A DNA stretch of 64,000 nucleotides. Origin: JAAZHD01 sp012510895 (GTDB taxonomy: Bacteria > Bacillota > Clostridia > Caldicoprobacterales > DTU083). The notes under the pieces are model-generated. The model saw only the letters and a program-made list of their open reading frames with translations. It had not been told where the DNA came from and did not search any database. Positions 35,225-45,478 of the stretch are shown in pieces. The DNA lies in NCBI GenBank assembly GCA_050951465.1, contig JBMNJC010000010.1, forward strand, positions 186,001 through 250,000, written 5' to 3'. Within the stretch, counting starts at the first letter, position 1; every line of letters begins with the position of its first letter. Position numbers and translations under genes: made by a program.

Positions 35225-36346
35225 TTACTTCATGCCGAACATTTTTTCCTTCAAATCAAGGTAATAGAGATAGTCTTCGGGCTTTACATTCGGCGGGCAT
35301 CTGTGGTCGCAAAAGGGAATATATCCGCCTCTTTCTACATATGGAACCAGGGTTTCAAGATATGCCTTAATGGCTTCAGGGCCTTTGCCCAGTTGAATTT
35401 TGTCCACACCTCCCATAATGCGCAGCCGACCTTCATATTGATCCAGCAGTTCTCCGGGATGGCTGCAGCTGTTGACCTCAAAGGGGAACAGGCAGTTGAT
35501 GCCGCCTTCTAGGAAATAGGGAAGCAGAGGACGAACATCCCCGTCGCAGTCTGTATACCAGAGATCTATGCCGTAAGCTTTCAGCTTTTTATTTATACGT
35601 TTATATCTGGGTACGACAACATCCCGGAAGAAGGGCACAGATACTATGGGGCCGTTTTTAAAGCAGATATCTTCCCAGCCGGAAGCAAAATCGAAGTCGA
35701 AATGAGGCAGCACCTGATCGAGGAAATGCTCTACCAATTGGCAGCAGGTTTCTACCATATCTTCTACCATATCCGGGTAATCATAGATGGCATATGCAAG
35801 TCCTTCAAAGGTCAGCATGTCACGGATTTTGCCGATCATTGAGCCGCAGTGCACGCCCAGAGGATAGGTACGGTCATCAGGGTGAAGTTTTTTAAGCTTC
35901 TCAATATCCACAATCCGTTCCGGATCATCCAGGCGGAACCGCTCTTCCTTGCAGCGTTTCCAATCATCGGGAGTTACTATGGTTGCCTTTATGTAATGAG
36001 GAATGGTATCGTGACCGTCTTTTGGCACCTCTGCTAAAAGGCCGTCTGCATTCATCAGTATAAGAGTACTGTCTGTTTCATCGACCACTTTGTCTGGAAA
36101 TGGCGGATTCATCCAGATTGCGCCGTGAATCACCTCAAAGCGGTCAAAATTGAAGAATCTGTGAGCTTCCTCGTTATTTGTTATATTGTTTTCGTAAAAG
36201 ATAGGCCACAGCTTGAAGTTCTCAAGCCAGTATCCAAATTCCATATTGAAGCAGCGATCAACAGACTGATAGTTCATCTGACGGTTGAAACGCTCCCTGT
36301 CTGTCATAGTGCCCTTCCACTTTTCACGACATGGTTTGATGTTCAT
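35225..36346 (-). CDS. Uroporphyrinogen decarboxylase-family protein
   Basis: 373 residues from the ATG at 36346 (GGAGACAGG upstream). The URO-D fold is indicated by MTDRERFNRQMNYQSVDR at the start and HPGELLDQYEGRLRIMGGVDKIQLGKGPEAIK near the end; GWEDICFKNGPIVS in the middle fits the cobalamin-methyltransferase-like branch. The tail HRCPPNVKPEDYLYYLDL is typical of that branch, with a cysteine and histidines that could bind zinc. It is not a haem enzyme by context; no corrinoid protein gene is nearby, so the methyl donor, if any, is unknown. Confidence 0.82.
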   Translation of the reverse strand: MNIKPCREKWKGTMTDRERFNRQMNYQSVDRCFNMEFGYWLENFKLWPIFYENNITNNEEAHRFFNFDRFEVIHGAIWMNPPFPDKVVDETDSTLILMNADGLLAEVPKDGHDTIPHYIKATIVTPDDWKRCKEERFRLDDPERIVDIEKLKKLHPDDRTYPLGVHCGSMIGKIRDMLTFEGLAYAIYDYPDMVEDMVETCCQLVEHFLDQVLPHFDFDFASGWEDICFKNGPIVSVPFFRDVVVPRYKRINKKLKAYGIDLWYTDCDGDVRPLLPYFLEGGINCLFPFEVNSCSHPGELLDQYEGRLRIMGGVDKIQLGKGPEAIKAYLETLVPYVERGGYIPFCDHRCPPNVKPEDYLYYLDLKEKMFGMK

Positions 36347-36601
36347 TATCCTGTCTCCTTTTCCATAGTTTTTAAATGGATTTATAATTAGGCATAGACA
36401 TTTCAAGCAAAACTGCAAATACAGAGTTGATACTAAAATTATACATCAGTTTAAGCATAAAAACATCATCGTTTATTGCTTAAAATCCAAATAAGTTATA
36501 ATGTTATTATTCCCGGAAATTTAAATGCAGCATTGATATATTAAAAACTTAAACGAGAATGATTAATAAGATTAAATAAATCGGAAAGAAGGAAGAAAGT
36601 T

Positions 36602-37832
36602 ATGCAGAAAGAAATATTAAAAAAATATGCAAGATTGCTGGTGAAAACAGGAGTAAATATTCAGCCGGGCCAGACCCTGGTCATCAACGCCCCTGTAGAG
36701 GATGCAGAATTTGTCAGAATAGTTGCGGAAACAGCTTATAAGGAAGGTGCCAGGGATGTGGCAGTGAGCTGGAATGATGAAATACTGGCCAAAACCCGCT
36801 ATATGCTGGCCCCCGACGAGGTGTTCGATGAATTCCCCGATTGGAAGAAGGAATTCTACCTATCATATGCAGAAAAAGGTGCTGCCTTTTTAAGCATATC
36901 CGCCATCTGATCCTGAGCTGATGAAAGATGTGGATCCAAAGCGGATTTCAAGGGCCAACAAGGCAAACTCAATGGGGCTTAACGAATACCGGAAACGACT
37001 TTATGAGCAATGAAAACAGCTGGTGTGTTGCGTCCATACCTACCGATGCCTGGGCAAAGAAGGTATTCCCGGAATCAATCTCAGGAAGAAGCCGTGGGAA
37101 GGCTGTGGGAAGCCATTTTAAAATCAGTTCGTGCCGATCTGCCGGATCCGGTAGAAGCCTGGAACGCACATAAGGCAACACTTGCTGAAAACATTGACAG
37201 ATTAAACCAGCTGGAGCTTAAGCCGGTTCACATACGGAATAAACTGGGGACTGATTTAAAAGTAGAACTTCCTGACGGACATATCTGGATGGGAGGATCG
37301 GACTATACTGCTGACGGTGTTGAATTTATTGCAAACATGCCGACAGAGGAAATTTTTACCGCTCCCTTCCGGAAAGGGGTTAACGGTAAAGTGGTCAGCT
37401 CCATGCCCTTAAACTATAACGGCAATTTAATAGACGGCTTTTCACTTACCTTCAAGGACGGCAGAGTTGTGGATTTTACGGCTGAGAAGGGCAGTGAAAC
37501 TTTAAAACAGCTTTTGGAAACCGATGAAGGCGCCGGATACCTGGGCGAAATTGCCCTGGTCCCCTATAATTCGCCCATATCCAATATGAATATTTTATTC
37601 TTCAATACCTTGTTTGACGAAAATGCTTCCTGCCACCTGGCTCTTGGAAAGGCTTACCCGGTTTGCCTTAAAGGCAGCGAGTCCCATGACAGAAGAAGAG
37701 CTCATTGAAGCCGGAATCAATGATTCCCTGGTGCATGTGGACTTTATGTTTGGCACGGAAGATCTGGAAATAGACGGAGAGACCAAAGACGGGCAGCAGG
37801 TACCTGTTTCCCGGAATGGGAATTTTGCATGA
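36602..37832 (+). CDS. M29 family aminopeptidase (interrupted by four frameshifts)
   Basis: Thermophilic-metalloprotease-type aminopeptidase of about 409 residues when reconstructed. The frame as written stops after 102 residues. Removing one base at each of four sites restores continuity: CC near 36903, TTT near 37001, GG near 37083, and CCC near 37683. The joined protein has SDPELMKDVDPKR, NENSWCVASIPTDAWAKKVFPE, HIWMGGSDYTADGVEFIANMPTEEIFTAP, FDENASCHLALGKAYP and INDSLVHVDFMFGT, all diagnostic of M29 (metal-binding Glu, His, Asp). Its last bases overlap the helicase start (ATGA). Either several sequencing errors or a decaying gene; the former fits the rest of the window. Confidence 0.82.
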
Positions 37833-40178
37833 CAGACAGAGCTAAACCTCAAATCAGAATATCGGTCCGCAATATGATTGAATTCCTCATGCGTTCAGGG
37901 GATATCTGCCTTGCTGCCGCGGATACTAAGGCTATGCAGCAGGGGACTTTGTTACACCGGAAACTGCAGGAGGAGGCAGGGGAGAATTACCGGTCGGAGG
38001 TCCGTCTGGCAGTCACTGAAGAGCGTGAATCATTCTCTATATTGGTGGAAGGCATTGCAGACGGCATAATCCAGGAAGACGAAAGGGTAATAATAGATGA
38101 AATTAAGACCACATCTATGCCCCTGGATCTGATTGACGAAAACTTCAGCGGCTTACACTGGGCTCAGGCCAAATGCTACGGCTGGATGTATTTAAGTCAA
38201 AACCAGGCCCCGTACATATGCATTCGCCTTACCTATTGCCGGAGAACCCCTGAAGCGGATTTTGAAGTAAAGCAGTTTTTAAAGGAATACTCCTTTGAGG
38301 AACTGAATGAGTATTTTACAGGTATAGTCAATGAATATGCCAAGTGGGTGGATATGACCTTAAGCCACAGAAAAGTCAGGGACAGATACATACAGGATTT
38401 GGCGTTTCCCTTCCCCCAATACAGAAAAGGTCAGCGCCGGCTGGCAGCAGAAGTATATAAGGCAATAAGGTATAAAAGACTGATTTTTGTTCAGGCACCG
38501 ACGGGAGTGGGTAAAACCATTTCCGTTCTTTTTCCTGCAGTAAAAGCTATGGCTGAAGGCATGGGAGAGAAAATTTTTTACCTTACTGCCAAAACTGTAA
38601 CCAGGCAGGTGGCAGAAGATACTATCCGGCTGATGAAAGAAAAAGGGCTGTGTTTTCGCAGCCTAACCTTAACTGCCAGGGACAAAATCTGTTTTTTGAA
38701 TATCCCCGACTGCAACCCTGAAGCTTGTACTTACGCAAGGGGGCATTATGACAGGGTGAATGCTGCTATTATGGATATTTTAAAAAATGAAGATATTATC
38801 ACCCGGGAAATTGTGCTGAAATATGCAGCGAAACATCATGTCTGCCCATTTGAATATGCTTTGGATATCGCTTTATGGGCGGATGCAGTTATCTGCGATT
38901 ATAATCACGTATTTGAACCCCAGGGCTTATCTTCGCCGTTTCTTTGATTCCCAGGGAGATTATGTTTTATTGATAGACGAAGCCCATAACCTGCCGGAAA
39001 GGGCTCGGGACATGTTCTCTGCCAGCCTTAACAAGCAGGCTTTTATAGAGCACAGAAAACAGTGGAAGCAGTCTGCTCCTGAGCTCTATCAGGCTTTCTC
39101 CGCTCTCAATAAATGGTTTATTGCCATAAGGAAAAGCTTTGAAAAAAGCTATGATGCTCGTTTGGCTGCTTTTCCGACTGATTTTTTGAAACTGGTAAGA
39201 ACATTTGCCGAGGAGCTGGAAGCCTGTTTGCTTAGCGGCCGGCAAAGCCCTTCCAGGGAGATGACCGACCTATTATATGATTGCCGCAGTTTTCTGGCAG
39301 TGGCAGATCTTTTCGATGATCGCTATCTGGTGCATCTGGTTCGCTCAGGCAGTGATGTTGAAATTAAGCTTCTTTGCGCGGATCCATCCTTTCTTCTTCG
39401 GAAGTCCTATGAGAAAAACCGCAGTGCCGTATTCTTTTCCGGAACCCTGCAGCCCCTGTATTTTTATAAGGAAACTTTAGGCGGCAGGGACGAGGACCGG
39501 GCAGTCAGCTTTCCTTCTCCCTTTCCGGCTGAGAACCTTTGTCTGATGATAGCCGGCAATATATCCACCAGGTACAGGGACAGGGAAGAAAGCTATGAAG
39601 AGGTTGCAAGGTATATAAGGGCTGCAACCAAAATGAGGGTCGGCAATTACCTGGTATTTTTTCCTTCATATCAATACCTTAAAAATGTACTGGATGTATA
39701 TCTGAATATGTGGCCGGATGACAAGGTAATTGTACAGAAAAGAAACATGGACGACAGAGAAAGGGAAGAATTTTTGAATGAATTCCATGCCCTTCCTGCA
39801 GAAAGAATGACAGCCTTCGCAGTCATGGGCGGCATTTTTTCGGAAGGCATTGATCTGACCGGGGAGCGGTTGTCCGGGGCAGTTATTGTAGGAGTAGGCC
39901 TGCCCCAGATATCGGCGGAAAGGGATTTAATCTCCCGCTACTATCAGGAAAACAGAGGTTCAGGATTTGAATATGCCTATATGCTTCCGGGCCTGAACCG
40001 GGTAATGCAGGCAGCCGGAAGGGTTATTCGTACGGAGGAAGACCGGGGTTTTGTCTTGCTTCTTGATGATCGTTTTCTTCATAAACGGTATTTGGATGAG
40101 TACCCGGCAGAATGGAAGCATTATATTTGTGTAAAAAGCCCGGATGAAGTTGAAAAGGTTTTGTCTGAGTTTTGGTAA
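37829..40178 (+). CDS. PD-(D/E)XK nuclease-DinG/XPD-type helicase fusion (one frameshift)
   Basis: About 783 residues after removing one C from CCCC near 38917-38920. The N-terminal 190 residues have a Cas4/RecB-like nuclease pattern (VEGIADGIIQ...RVIIDEIKTTS, with D and E-x-K). The helicase part has Walker A QAPTGVGKTISV at about 223, clustered cysteines (KICFLNIPDC, EAC, and HHVCPFEY) resembling the XPD/DinG iron-sulphur site, DEAH box LLIDEAHNLPERAR, and C-terminal motifs GGIFSEGIDLTG and QAAGRVIRTEEDRG. This architecture is widespread in Clostridia as a stand-alone DNA helicase; a DNA-repair role is inferred. Confidence 0.88.
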
Positions 40179-40201
40179 TAATGCAAACTTTGAGGCCGGT
40201 T

Positions 40202-40212
40202 TGTGATATAAT
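40202..40212 (+). promoter_or_regulatory. Extended -10 promoter for the AAA ATPase gene
   Basis: TGTGATATAAT contains TATAAT at 40207-40212 preceded by TG at the extended -10 position. No recognisable -35 lies at the right distance. It sits 62 bases before the gene. Confidence 0.45.
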
Positions 40213-40273
40213 TCTTTTAAATTACTCTGTTTAAAATTATAAGCATTATTTATTCAAGGGGAAAGCATCTGCA

Positions 40274-41644
40274 ATGAAAGAAATGGATACCTACATGCTG
40301 AGCAGCTTACCGGCATCGCTGGCGAAAATCACCATATACACAGGTGTTGTAAAAGATGAAATTGTAAACAAGTATTCATCCCTGATTCGATTATTAATTG
40401 ATCAAAGCTCAAAGGCTGAAGAGCTAATGGACTCTTATCATCAGGTCTTATCCATGCTGATTCAGCGGTATGGATTTAACGGAGAATTCTCCGGCGATCT
40501 GTGGAAGAATCATCTGATAAATTTGATTTTAGCCGATGAAAATGTATTTTCAATGGCCTGCGAAAGGGGAGAATATGCTGATATACCGGAAGGCCTTCTT
40601 AATATTGTAAAAAGCGATTTGCTCCACCTCCATTCCGTGTTCCGTCTTGACGGGATCTTTCTCCGGGATATCATAAAAGCCAGGACGGAGATTAATGAAC
40701 TGCCAAATTGGGAATTAAGGCCTTATAATGAAATGGGTTTTAGCATATTGGATGATAACGGGTTAAGACATGTTGATTCGTATATAATAAGAAGATTATA
40801 CAGCTCTGAATGCTGGGGGCAGGAAACCCGCCTTCTTAATGAGTACTATTATCAGCAAGGCTGCGGAATTTTCAACAGATTCAGAGCATTTCGGTGGGTT
40901 CAGACAAATGATCACGAAGGGTTTCTCGAAGGGGTGGAAAAGCCTGATCCCATTCGGCTTAAGGATTTAATTGGTTACGAAAGAGAGCGCTCTTTGGTTA
41001 TTCAAAACACCCTTCAGTTTGTCAAAGGGCTTCCCTGCAATAACATTCTGCTTTACGGCGACAGGGGAACAGGGAAATCGGCTTCTGTCAAGGCCATTTT
41101 AAATGAGTATGCCTCCTGCAGACTCCGTCTGGTGGAGGTTTCGAAATACCACCTGAATAACCTGCCGAAAATTATGGAAGTCCTTCAGAAACGCGGCTTA
41201 AACTTCATACTTTTCATAGATGATCTTTCTTTTGAAAGCGATGAAACCTCATACCGGGAATTAAAATCCGTATTGGAAGGAGGTATAGAGGCGAAGCCCC
41301 GGAATGTGGTTATTTATGCTACTTCCAACAGGCGTCACCTAATAAAGGAATATTTCAGCGAACGATCACTGAGTGACGAAGTCAGCAGCCAGGATACCAT
41401 GCAGGAAAAGCTGTCCCTCTCTGACCGATTCGGCATAACTGTCACATTCTCGCTTCCGGATAAGGAGACATATTTAAAAATTGTTGAAGGACTGGCCAGA
41501 CAGCGCCGCCTGAATATTGATCCGGATGAGCTGAAGGCGGAAGCCGTAAAATGGGAAATGTTTTATAATGGGCGTTCTCCGCGGACGGCCAGGCAGTTTA
41601 TTGACCATATGGAAGGCAAATTGAAGTTCTGCCGGGCCAGGTAA
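40274..41644 (+). CDS. DUF815-family AAA+ ATP-binding protein
   Basis: 456 residues. The first 220 residues are helical without a motif I recognise. Then DLIGYERERSLVIQNTLQFVKGLPCNNILLYGDRGTGKSASVKAIL gives a P-loop at about 261-268; Walker B is FILFIDDLSFE at about 310-318; a sensor-like region VVIYATSNRRHLI and an arginine-rich end SDRFGITVTF complete the AAA module. DUF815 proteins occur widely in bacteria; their function is unknown to me. Not in an obvious operon. Confidence 0.88.
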   Translation: MKEMDTYMLSSLPASLAKITIYTGVVKDEIVNKYSSLIRLLIDQSSKAEELMDSYHQVLSMLIQRYGFNGEFSGDLWKNHLINLILADENVFSMACERGEYADIPEGLLNIVKSDLLHLHSVFRLDGIFLRDIIKARTEINELPNWELRPYNEMGFSILDDNGLRHVDSYIIRRLYSSECWGQETRLLNEYYYQQGCGIFNRFRAFRWVQTNDHEGFLEGVEKPDPIRLKDLIGYERERSLVIQNTLQFVKGLPCNNILLYGDRGTGKSASVKAILNEYASCRLRLVEVSKYHLNNLPKIMEVLQKRGLNFILFIDDLSFESDETSYRELKSVLEGGIEAKPRNVVIYATSNRRHLIKEYFSERSLSDEVSSQDTMQEKLSLSDRFGITVTFSLPDKETYLKIVEGLARQRRLNIDPDELKAEAVKWEMFYNGRSPRTARQFIDHMEGKLKFCRAR

Positions 41645-41738
41645 AAAGTATTCTTATTCTTCCGGGACGAAAGAAGGAAAATAAACGTAAAGCATAGAAG
41701 TTAGGCAAAAGCAAATATATATTTGAGGAGGTTTTTCT

Positions 41739-42548
41739 GTGGTATCCACCCCTGCAATTATATTTTCTGTAATTACCCTGATGCTTTCCTTAATACTGCC
41801 CATAGTGCTGGCGGTTTGGTTTTGCAGGAAGTATCAGGTGTCGGCAGTTACCGTACTTCTTGGCGCAGCCACATTTTTGATTTTTCAGCTCATTCTTCGA
41901 ATCCCCCTTATGCAGATTTTTAACCCCATATTGTTCGGAAGGGATCCGATAAACGGCAGCATCAGGCTGGTCCTGTACGGATTGTATCTTGCCTTCACTG
42001 CAGCCTTGTTCGAAGAAGGAGGCCGTGCCCTTGCCTATAAGCTGTTTCTTAAAAAGAAAGGTGACTGGAAAAATGCCGTTGCCTTTGGTATCGGGCATGG
42101 AGGTTTTGAAGCCGTTATTTTAGTGGGCGTGACTTACATAGGCAATCTGATTTTCATAGCAATGATTAATTTTGGAATAATAAATACGTCAGGCGGCATG
42201 GATGACGCCGTGTCACAGGCAGTTAAAGTCCTCACGGAAACTCAGCCTGTTTTATTTCTGCTGGCAGGCATAGAAAGAGTATTTGCCATGGCCCTGCACA
42301 TTGGGTTTTCTTTGTTGGTTTTCTATGGGCTTTCCAACAGGAAATATCAATTCCTGTTTTATGCATTCCTTGCTCACTTTGTTCTGAATTTCCCTCTGAC
42401 CTTCCTTAGCGGCTTACAAGGAGGTGCTTACGCTGCCATTGTTTATATTGGGGTTATGGCAGCGCTGGCTCTGTACTGGACTATAAAGATATCACCTAAG
42501 ATGTTTTTAGGAATTCAGGAAGCTGAGTTGAAGGAATCTGGCGGTTGA
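41739..42548 (+). CDS. YhfC-family intramembrane metalloprotease
   Basis: 269 residues with seven or eight predicted membrane segments. The two candidate metal motifs are EEGGR in a membrane helix (FEEGGRALAYK, about 92-102) and GIGHGGFEAVI (about 115-125), followed by ALHIGFSLLVF. These fit the YhfC/DUF2324 group related to CPBP-type intramembrane proteases. Starts with GTG; GAGGAGG lies 8 bases upstream. Substrate unknown. Confidence 0.85.
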   Translation: MVSTPAIIFSVITLMLSLILPIVLAVWFCRKYQVSAVTVLLGAATFLIFQLILRIPLMQIFNPILFGRDPINGSIRLVLYGLYLAFTAALFEEGGRALAYKLFLKKKGDWKNAVAFGIGHGGFEAVILVGVTYIGNLIFIAMINFGIINTSGGMDDAVSQAVKVLTETQPVLFLLAGIERVFAMALHIGFSLLVFYGLSNRKYQFLFYAFLAHFVLNFPLTFLSGLQGGAYAAIVYIGVMAALALYWTIKISPKMFLGIQEAELKESGG

Positions 42549-42590
42549 AGGGCAGAGACATAAAAACCGGCTTTGCGGAATAAAGGGAAA

Positions 42591-43559
42591 ATGCATAGAA
42601 GGCAGGTATCAAAGTTGGGGATCAAGAGCTTTTTAAAATTGGTGGAAATAAAGACAAAGGCAGCAAGCATGACCCCTTTATTATTAGGGACTTTTTTTAC
42701 CTATTATCGTTACAGGCAGCTTAAGTGGGAGAATTTCCTTCTGATGCTCATATCTCTCCTGTGCTTTGACATGACTACCACTGCAATCAATAATTATATG
42801 GATTATAAAAAGGCAAAAAAGAAGGAAGGCTTTGGTTATGAGCAGCATAATGCCATAGTCAGGGATAACCTGAGCGAGTCTCATGTTGTTGCTGTTATTC
42901 TGATTCTTTTGGTTTTGGCGGTTCTTTTCGGCATTTTTTTGTACCTGAGAACTTCCCTCATCGTTTTGATTATAGGAATCATTTCCTTCGGAGTGGGTAT
43001 TTTCTACACTTTCGGTCCTGTTCCCATTTCCCGGATTCCCCTGGGAGAATTTTTTTCCGGTTTTTTTATGGGGTTTGTTATACTGTTCCTGTCTGTATAT
43101 ATTCACATTACAGATCTGGATATAATGGAGCTTTTTCTTAAAAACGGAGTATTATATTTTCATGTGAACCTGGAGGAAATCGCTATATTATTTCTGGTAT
43201 CCCTGCCTGCCTTCATGGGTATTTCCAATATTATGCTGGCCAATAACATTTGCGATATGGAAGAAGACTATGAAAACCACCGCTATACGCTGCCCTTGTA
43301 TATAGGCAGAAAAAAGGCTTTGGCTCTGTTTCAGGCTCTATATGTTATTGCATTTTTAGATATCCTTTTATTGATTATATCGGGCGTCCTGCCGATAACA
43401 GTAATTCCGGAACTATTTCTGATCTTCCCTGTATACAGGAATACATCTGTTTTTTTGGAACGGCAAAGCAAAAAGGATACCTTTTCCATATCAATCAAGA
43501 ATTTTCTTCTGATTAACATTGGTCTCATTATTCTCTTAATCCCGGGTATTTTTCTGTGA
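42591..43559 (+). CDS. UbiA-family prenyltransferase (MenA-like)
   Basis: 322 residues from the ATG at 42591 (AAAGGGA upstream; an in-frame TTG 18 bases earlier has none). About eight membrane segments. The first aspartate-rich motif is NNYMDYKKAKK (about 73-83) and the second is NNICDMEEDYENHRYTLPLYIG (about 216-237), matching the two metal-diphosphate sites of UbiA enzymes. Closest by pattern to 1,4-dihydroxy-2-naphthoate octaprenyltransferase, but no menaquinone genes are nearby, so the acceptor is uncertain. The AAKKKEG-type lysine stretch after the first motif is unusual. Confidence 0.85.
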   Translation: MHRRQVSKLGIKSFLKLVEIKTKAASMTPLLLGTFFTYYRYRQLKWENFLLMLISLLCFDMTTTAINNYMDYKKAKKKEGFGYEQHNAIVRDNLSESHVVAVILILLVLAVLFGIFLYLRTSLIVLIIGIISFGVGIFYTFGPVPISRIPLGEFFSGFFMGFVILFLSVYIHITDLDIMELFLKNGVLYFHVNLEEIAILFLVSLPAFMGISNIMLANNICDMEEDYENHRYTLPLYIGRKKALALFQALYVIAFLDILLLIISGVLPITVIPELFLIFPVYRNTSVFLERQSKKDTFSISIKNFLLINIGLIILLIPGIFL

Positions 43560-43563
43560 TTAC

Positions 43564-43593
43564 TTAAAGTCCATATATATGTTATACTATAAT
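43564..43593 (+). promoter_or_regulatory. Likely sigma-A promoter of the AEC transporter gene
   Basis: TTAAAG at 43564-43569, an 18-base AT-rich spacer and TATAAT at 43588-43593, 41 bases upstream of the start. Confidence 0.5.
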
Positions 43594-43634
43594 TTGTTGT
43601 GCAAGAAAATATTCATGGTTTGGGGAGCTTGTAT

Positions 43635-44543
43635 ATGGAGAGTTCGGTTGTTGTTAATCAGGTTATTATATTGTTTTTAATCATGTTAGTGGGCTTTTAT
43701 GCAAGAAAACGGAACATTATTACTGAAGATATGATAGGCAAATTGTCAACCCTGCTTTTGCAGATAACCCAGCCCTTGCTTGTAATATCTTCGTTTAATT
43801 TTGATTTTTCCATGGAGATGCTTAAGAATGCAGCCCTGGTATTCGGCTCATCTTTATTTATACATTTATCTGCCATGTTTATGGCCAAGTTTCTTTATAG
43901 CCGTTTTCCTGAAAGAGTCCGAAAGGTGCTAAAATTCATTACAGTGTTTTCAAATTGCGGCTTTATGGGTTTCCCGGTTCTGCAAAGCGTCTTTGGCAGC
44001 AAGGGAATTTTTTATGGTGCCCTGTATGTTATACCGTTTAATATTCTCGTCCTGTCTTATGGTGTAATGGTATTTACCGGGAAGACTGACAGGAGTGTTT
44101 TGAAGGAGATTGTCATCCATCCCGTTACCATTTCCGTAGCTGTTGGCATGGTGCTTTTCCTTTCGCAGATTAAACTGCCGGTGCAGGTCTTCAGGGCAGC
44201 GGAAATGGTAGGCTCAATGACTTCTCCTTTGTCTATGTTAATTGTAGGCAGTTTATTGGCAGCCATTCCTTTCAGGGAACTGTTTAAAGGCAAGGAAATT
44301 TATGCGGGCAGTTTTATCCGGTTGATTTTTCTTCCGCTGGTTTTTTACGGTCTGTTCCGCTTGTTCCGGCTTCCCGAAGAGGTGCTTCAGGTTTCAGTTA
44401 TTCTGTCAGCCATGCCGGCGGCAGCCAATACAGCCATCTTTGCTGAAAAATACGGCGGAGATGCCGTGTTTTCATCAAGGATAATCAGCATATCCACTCT
44501 TCTTTCCATATTTACCATACCTTTGATCCTAATGATTTTTTAA
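43635..44543 (+). CDS. AEC family (auxin efflux carrier-type) transporter
   Basis: 302 residues from the ATG at 43635, with GGGGAG eight bases upstream. About ten membrane segments in two five-helix halves. AEC hallmarks: VNQVIILFLIMLVGFYARKRNIIT near the start, FSNCGFMGFPVLQSVFGSKGIFYGALYVIPFNIL in the middle and ILSAMPAAANTAIFAEKYGGDA near residue 270. Bacterial members export or take up organic acids such as malate; the substrate here is unknown. Confidence 0.92.
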   Translation: MESSVVVNQVIILFLIMLVGFYARKRNIITEDMIGKLSTLLLQITQPLLVISSFNFDFSMEMLKNAALVFGSSLFIHLSAMFMAKFLYSRFPERVRKVLKFITVFSNCGFMGFPVLQSVFGSKGIFYGALYVIPFNILVLSYGVMVFTGKTDRSVLKEIVIHPVTISVAVGMVLFLSQIKLPVQVFRAAEMVGSMTSPLSMLIVGSLLAAIPFRELFKGKEIYAGSFIRLIFLPLVFYGLFRLFRLPEEVLQVSVILSAMPAAANTAIFAEKYGGDAVFSSRIISISTLLSIFTIPLILMIF

Positions 44544-44562
44544 TTATTTGAAAGTCAGTTAA

Positions 44563-44592
44563 TTGTCGGAACTGTTCAAATTACGATATAAT
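44563..44592 (+). promoter_or_regulatory. Likely sigma-A promoter of the DUF975 gene
   Basis: TTGTCG at 44563-44568, an 18-base spacer, and TATAAT at 44587-44592, 43 bases before the GTG start. Confidence 0.55.
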
Positions 44593-44635
44593 AAATTAAA
44601 CAAAATATTATTTTAAAATAAATGGGGGGTTACGG

Positions 44636-45238
44636 GTGGCAGCTTTTAATCGAATCGGATACAAGGAAAAGGCTAAAAGGGATCTAAAAGGCAATTGGGG
44701 AATGGCGGCAATTATGACATTAATAATGGTGCTAATTTCCTCCATCACAGTACCAATTCCAATAGTCAATATCATCCTTGCCCTTTTTATTGTTCCTGCT
44801 CTTGTTTTGGGTTTTACTATGGCCTTTCTCAGACTGGCCAGGGGGCAGCAGTTTGATCTCAATACCTTGTTTGACGGCTTCAAATATATTATGAAGGCTT
44901 TTGGACTGCACTTCCTCACCGGTCTTTTTATTTTTCTTTGGTCCCTGCTTTTTATTATTCCCGGAATCGTTGCGGCTCTCAGGTATTCCATGGCATTTCA
45001 TATTTTAGCTGATAATCCTGATATCGGAGTTATGGAAGCAATTGAGAAAAGCAAAATGATGACCCAGGGTTATAAGCTGGATATTTTTATTATGTATTTA
45101 AGTTTTATGGGCTGGGCAATTCTTTCAGCCTTTACTTTGGGGATCGGAGTTCTGTGGCTGGCGCCTTATATCAGCACAAGCTTTGCAAATGTGTACCTGG
45201 CGCTTAAAGGTGAAGAGACTTTATCGGCATCAGCTTAA
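44636..45238 (+). CDS. DUF975 family membrane protein
   Basis: 200 residues from a GTG that follows GGGGGG. Four or more membrane segments. It starts with the family pattern FNRIGYKEKAKRDLKGNWGMAAIMTLIM and ends with a glycine-rich LGIGVLWLAPYISTSFANVYLAL segment. The middle FIFLWSLLFIIPGIVAALRYSMAFHILADNPD is the DUF975 signature. These are polytopic membrane proteins of unknown function that are common in Firmicutes. Confidence 0.85.
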   Translation: MAAFNRIGYKEKAKRDLKGNWGMAAIMTLIMVLISSITVPIPIVNIILALFIVPALVLGFTMAFLRLARGQQFDLNTLFDGFKYIMKAFGLHFLTGLFIFLWSLLFIIPGIVAALRYSMAFHILADNPDIGVMEAIEKSKMMTQGYKLDIFIMYLSFMGWAILSAFTLGIGVLWLAPYISTSFANVYLALKGEETLSASA

Positions 45239-45243
45239 AAAAG

Positions 45244-45267
45244 ACCCTCCGGTTTATCCCGGAGGGT
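45244..45267. terminator. Hairpin after the DUF975 gene
   Basis: ACCCTCCGG pairs perfectly with CCGGAGGGT around six bases, six bases after the stop codon. No T-run follows on the plus strand, so its efficiency as a terminator is uncertain. Confidence 0.55.
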
Positions 45268-45304
45268 AATATGCAAGCTAACAGGTATATGAATAAGGGG
45301 GTCT

Positions 45305-45321
45305 TTGTGAATGGTTCACAA
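45305..45321. other. Perfect operator-like palindrome
   Basis: TTGTGAA-TGG-TTCACAA: seven-base arms with a three-base centre. It lies in a 390-base gap without genes, about 170 bases upstream of the next promoter. It may be an operator or simply a hairpin. The rest of the gap from 45322 to 45478 is AT-rich and shows nothing else I can support. Confidence 0.4.
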
Positions 45322-45478
45322 GGATTGAGTTGGGTTATCAAACTAGCTCTCATTATCGAGCATTATATTTATAACCTTGTTTATATGGCTGAAACATATA
45401 ATTGATAATTATTTTCAATTAATTTTTTTAAACTTATTTCTAAGCCCTTAATTCTGTCTTTTATTGCGTTTTCTTTAA

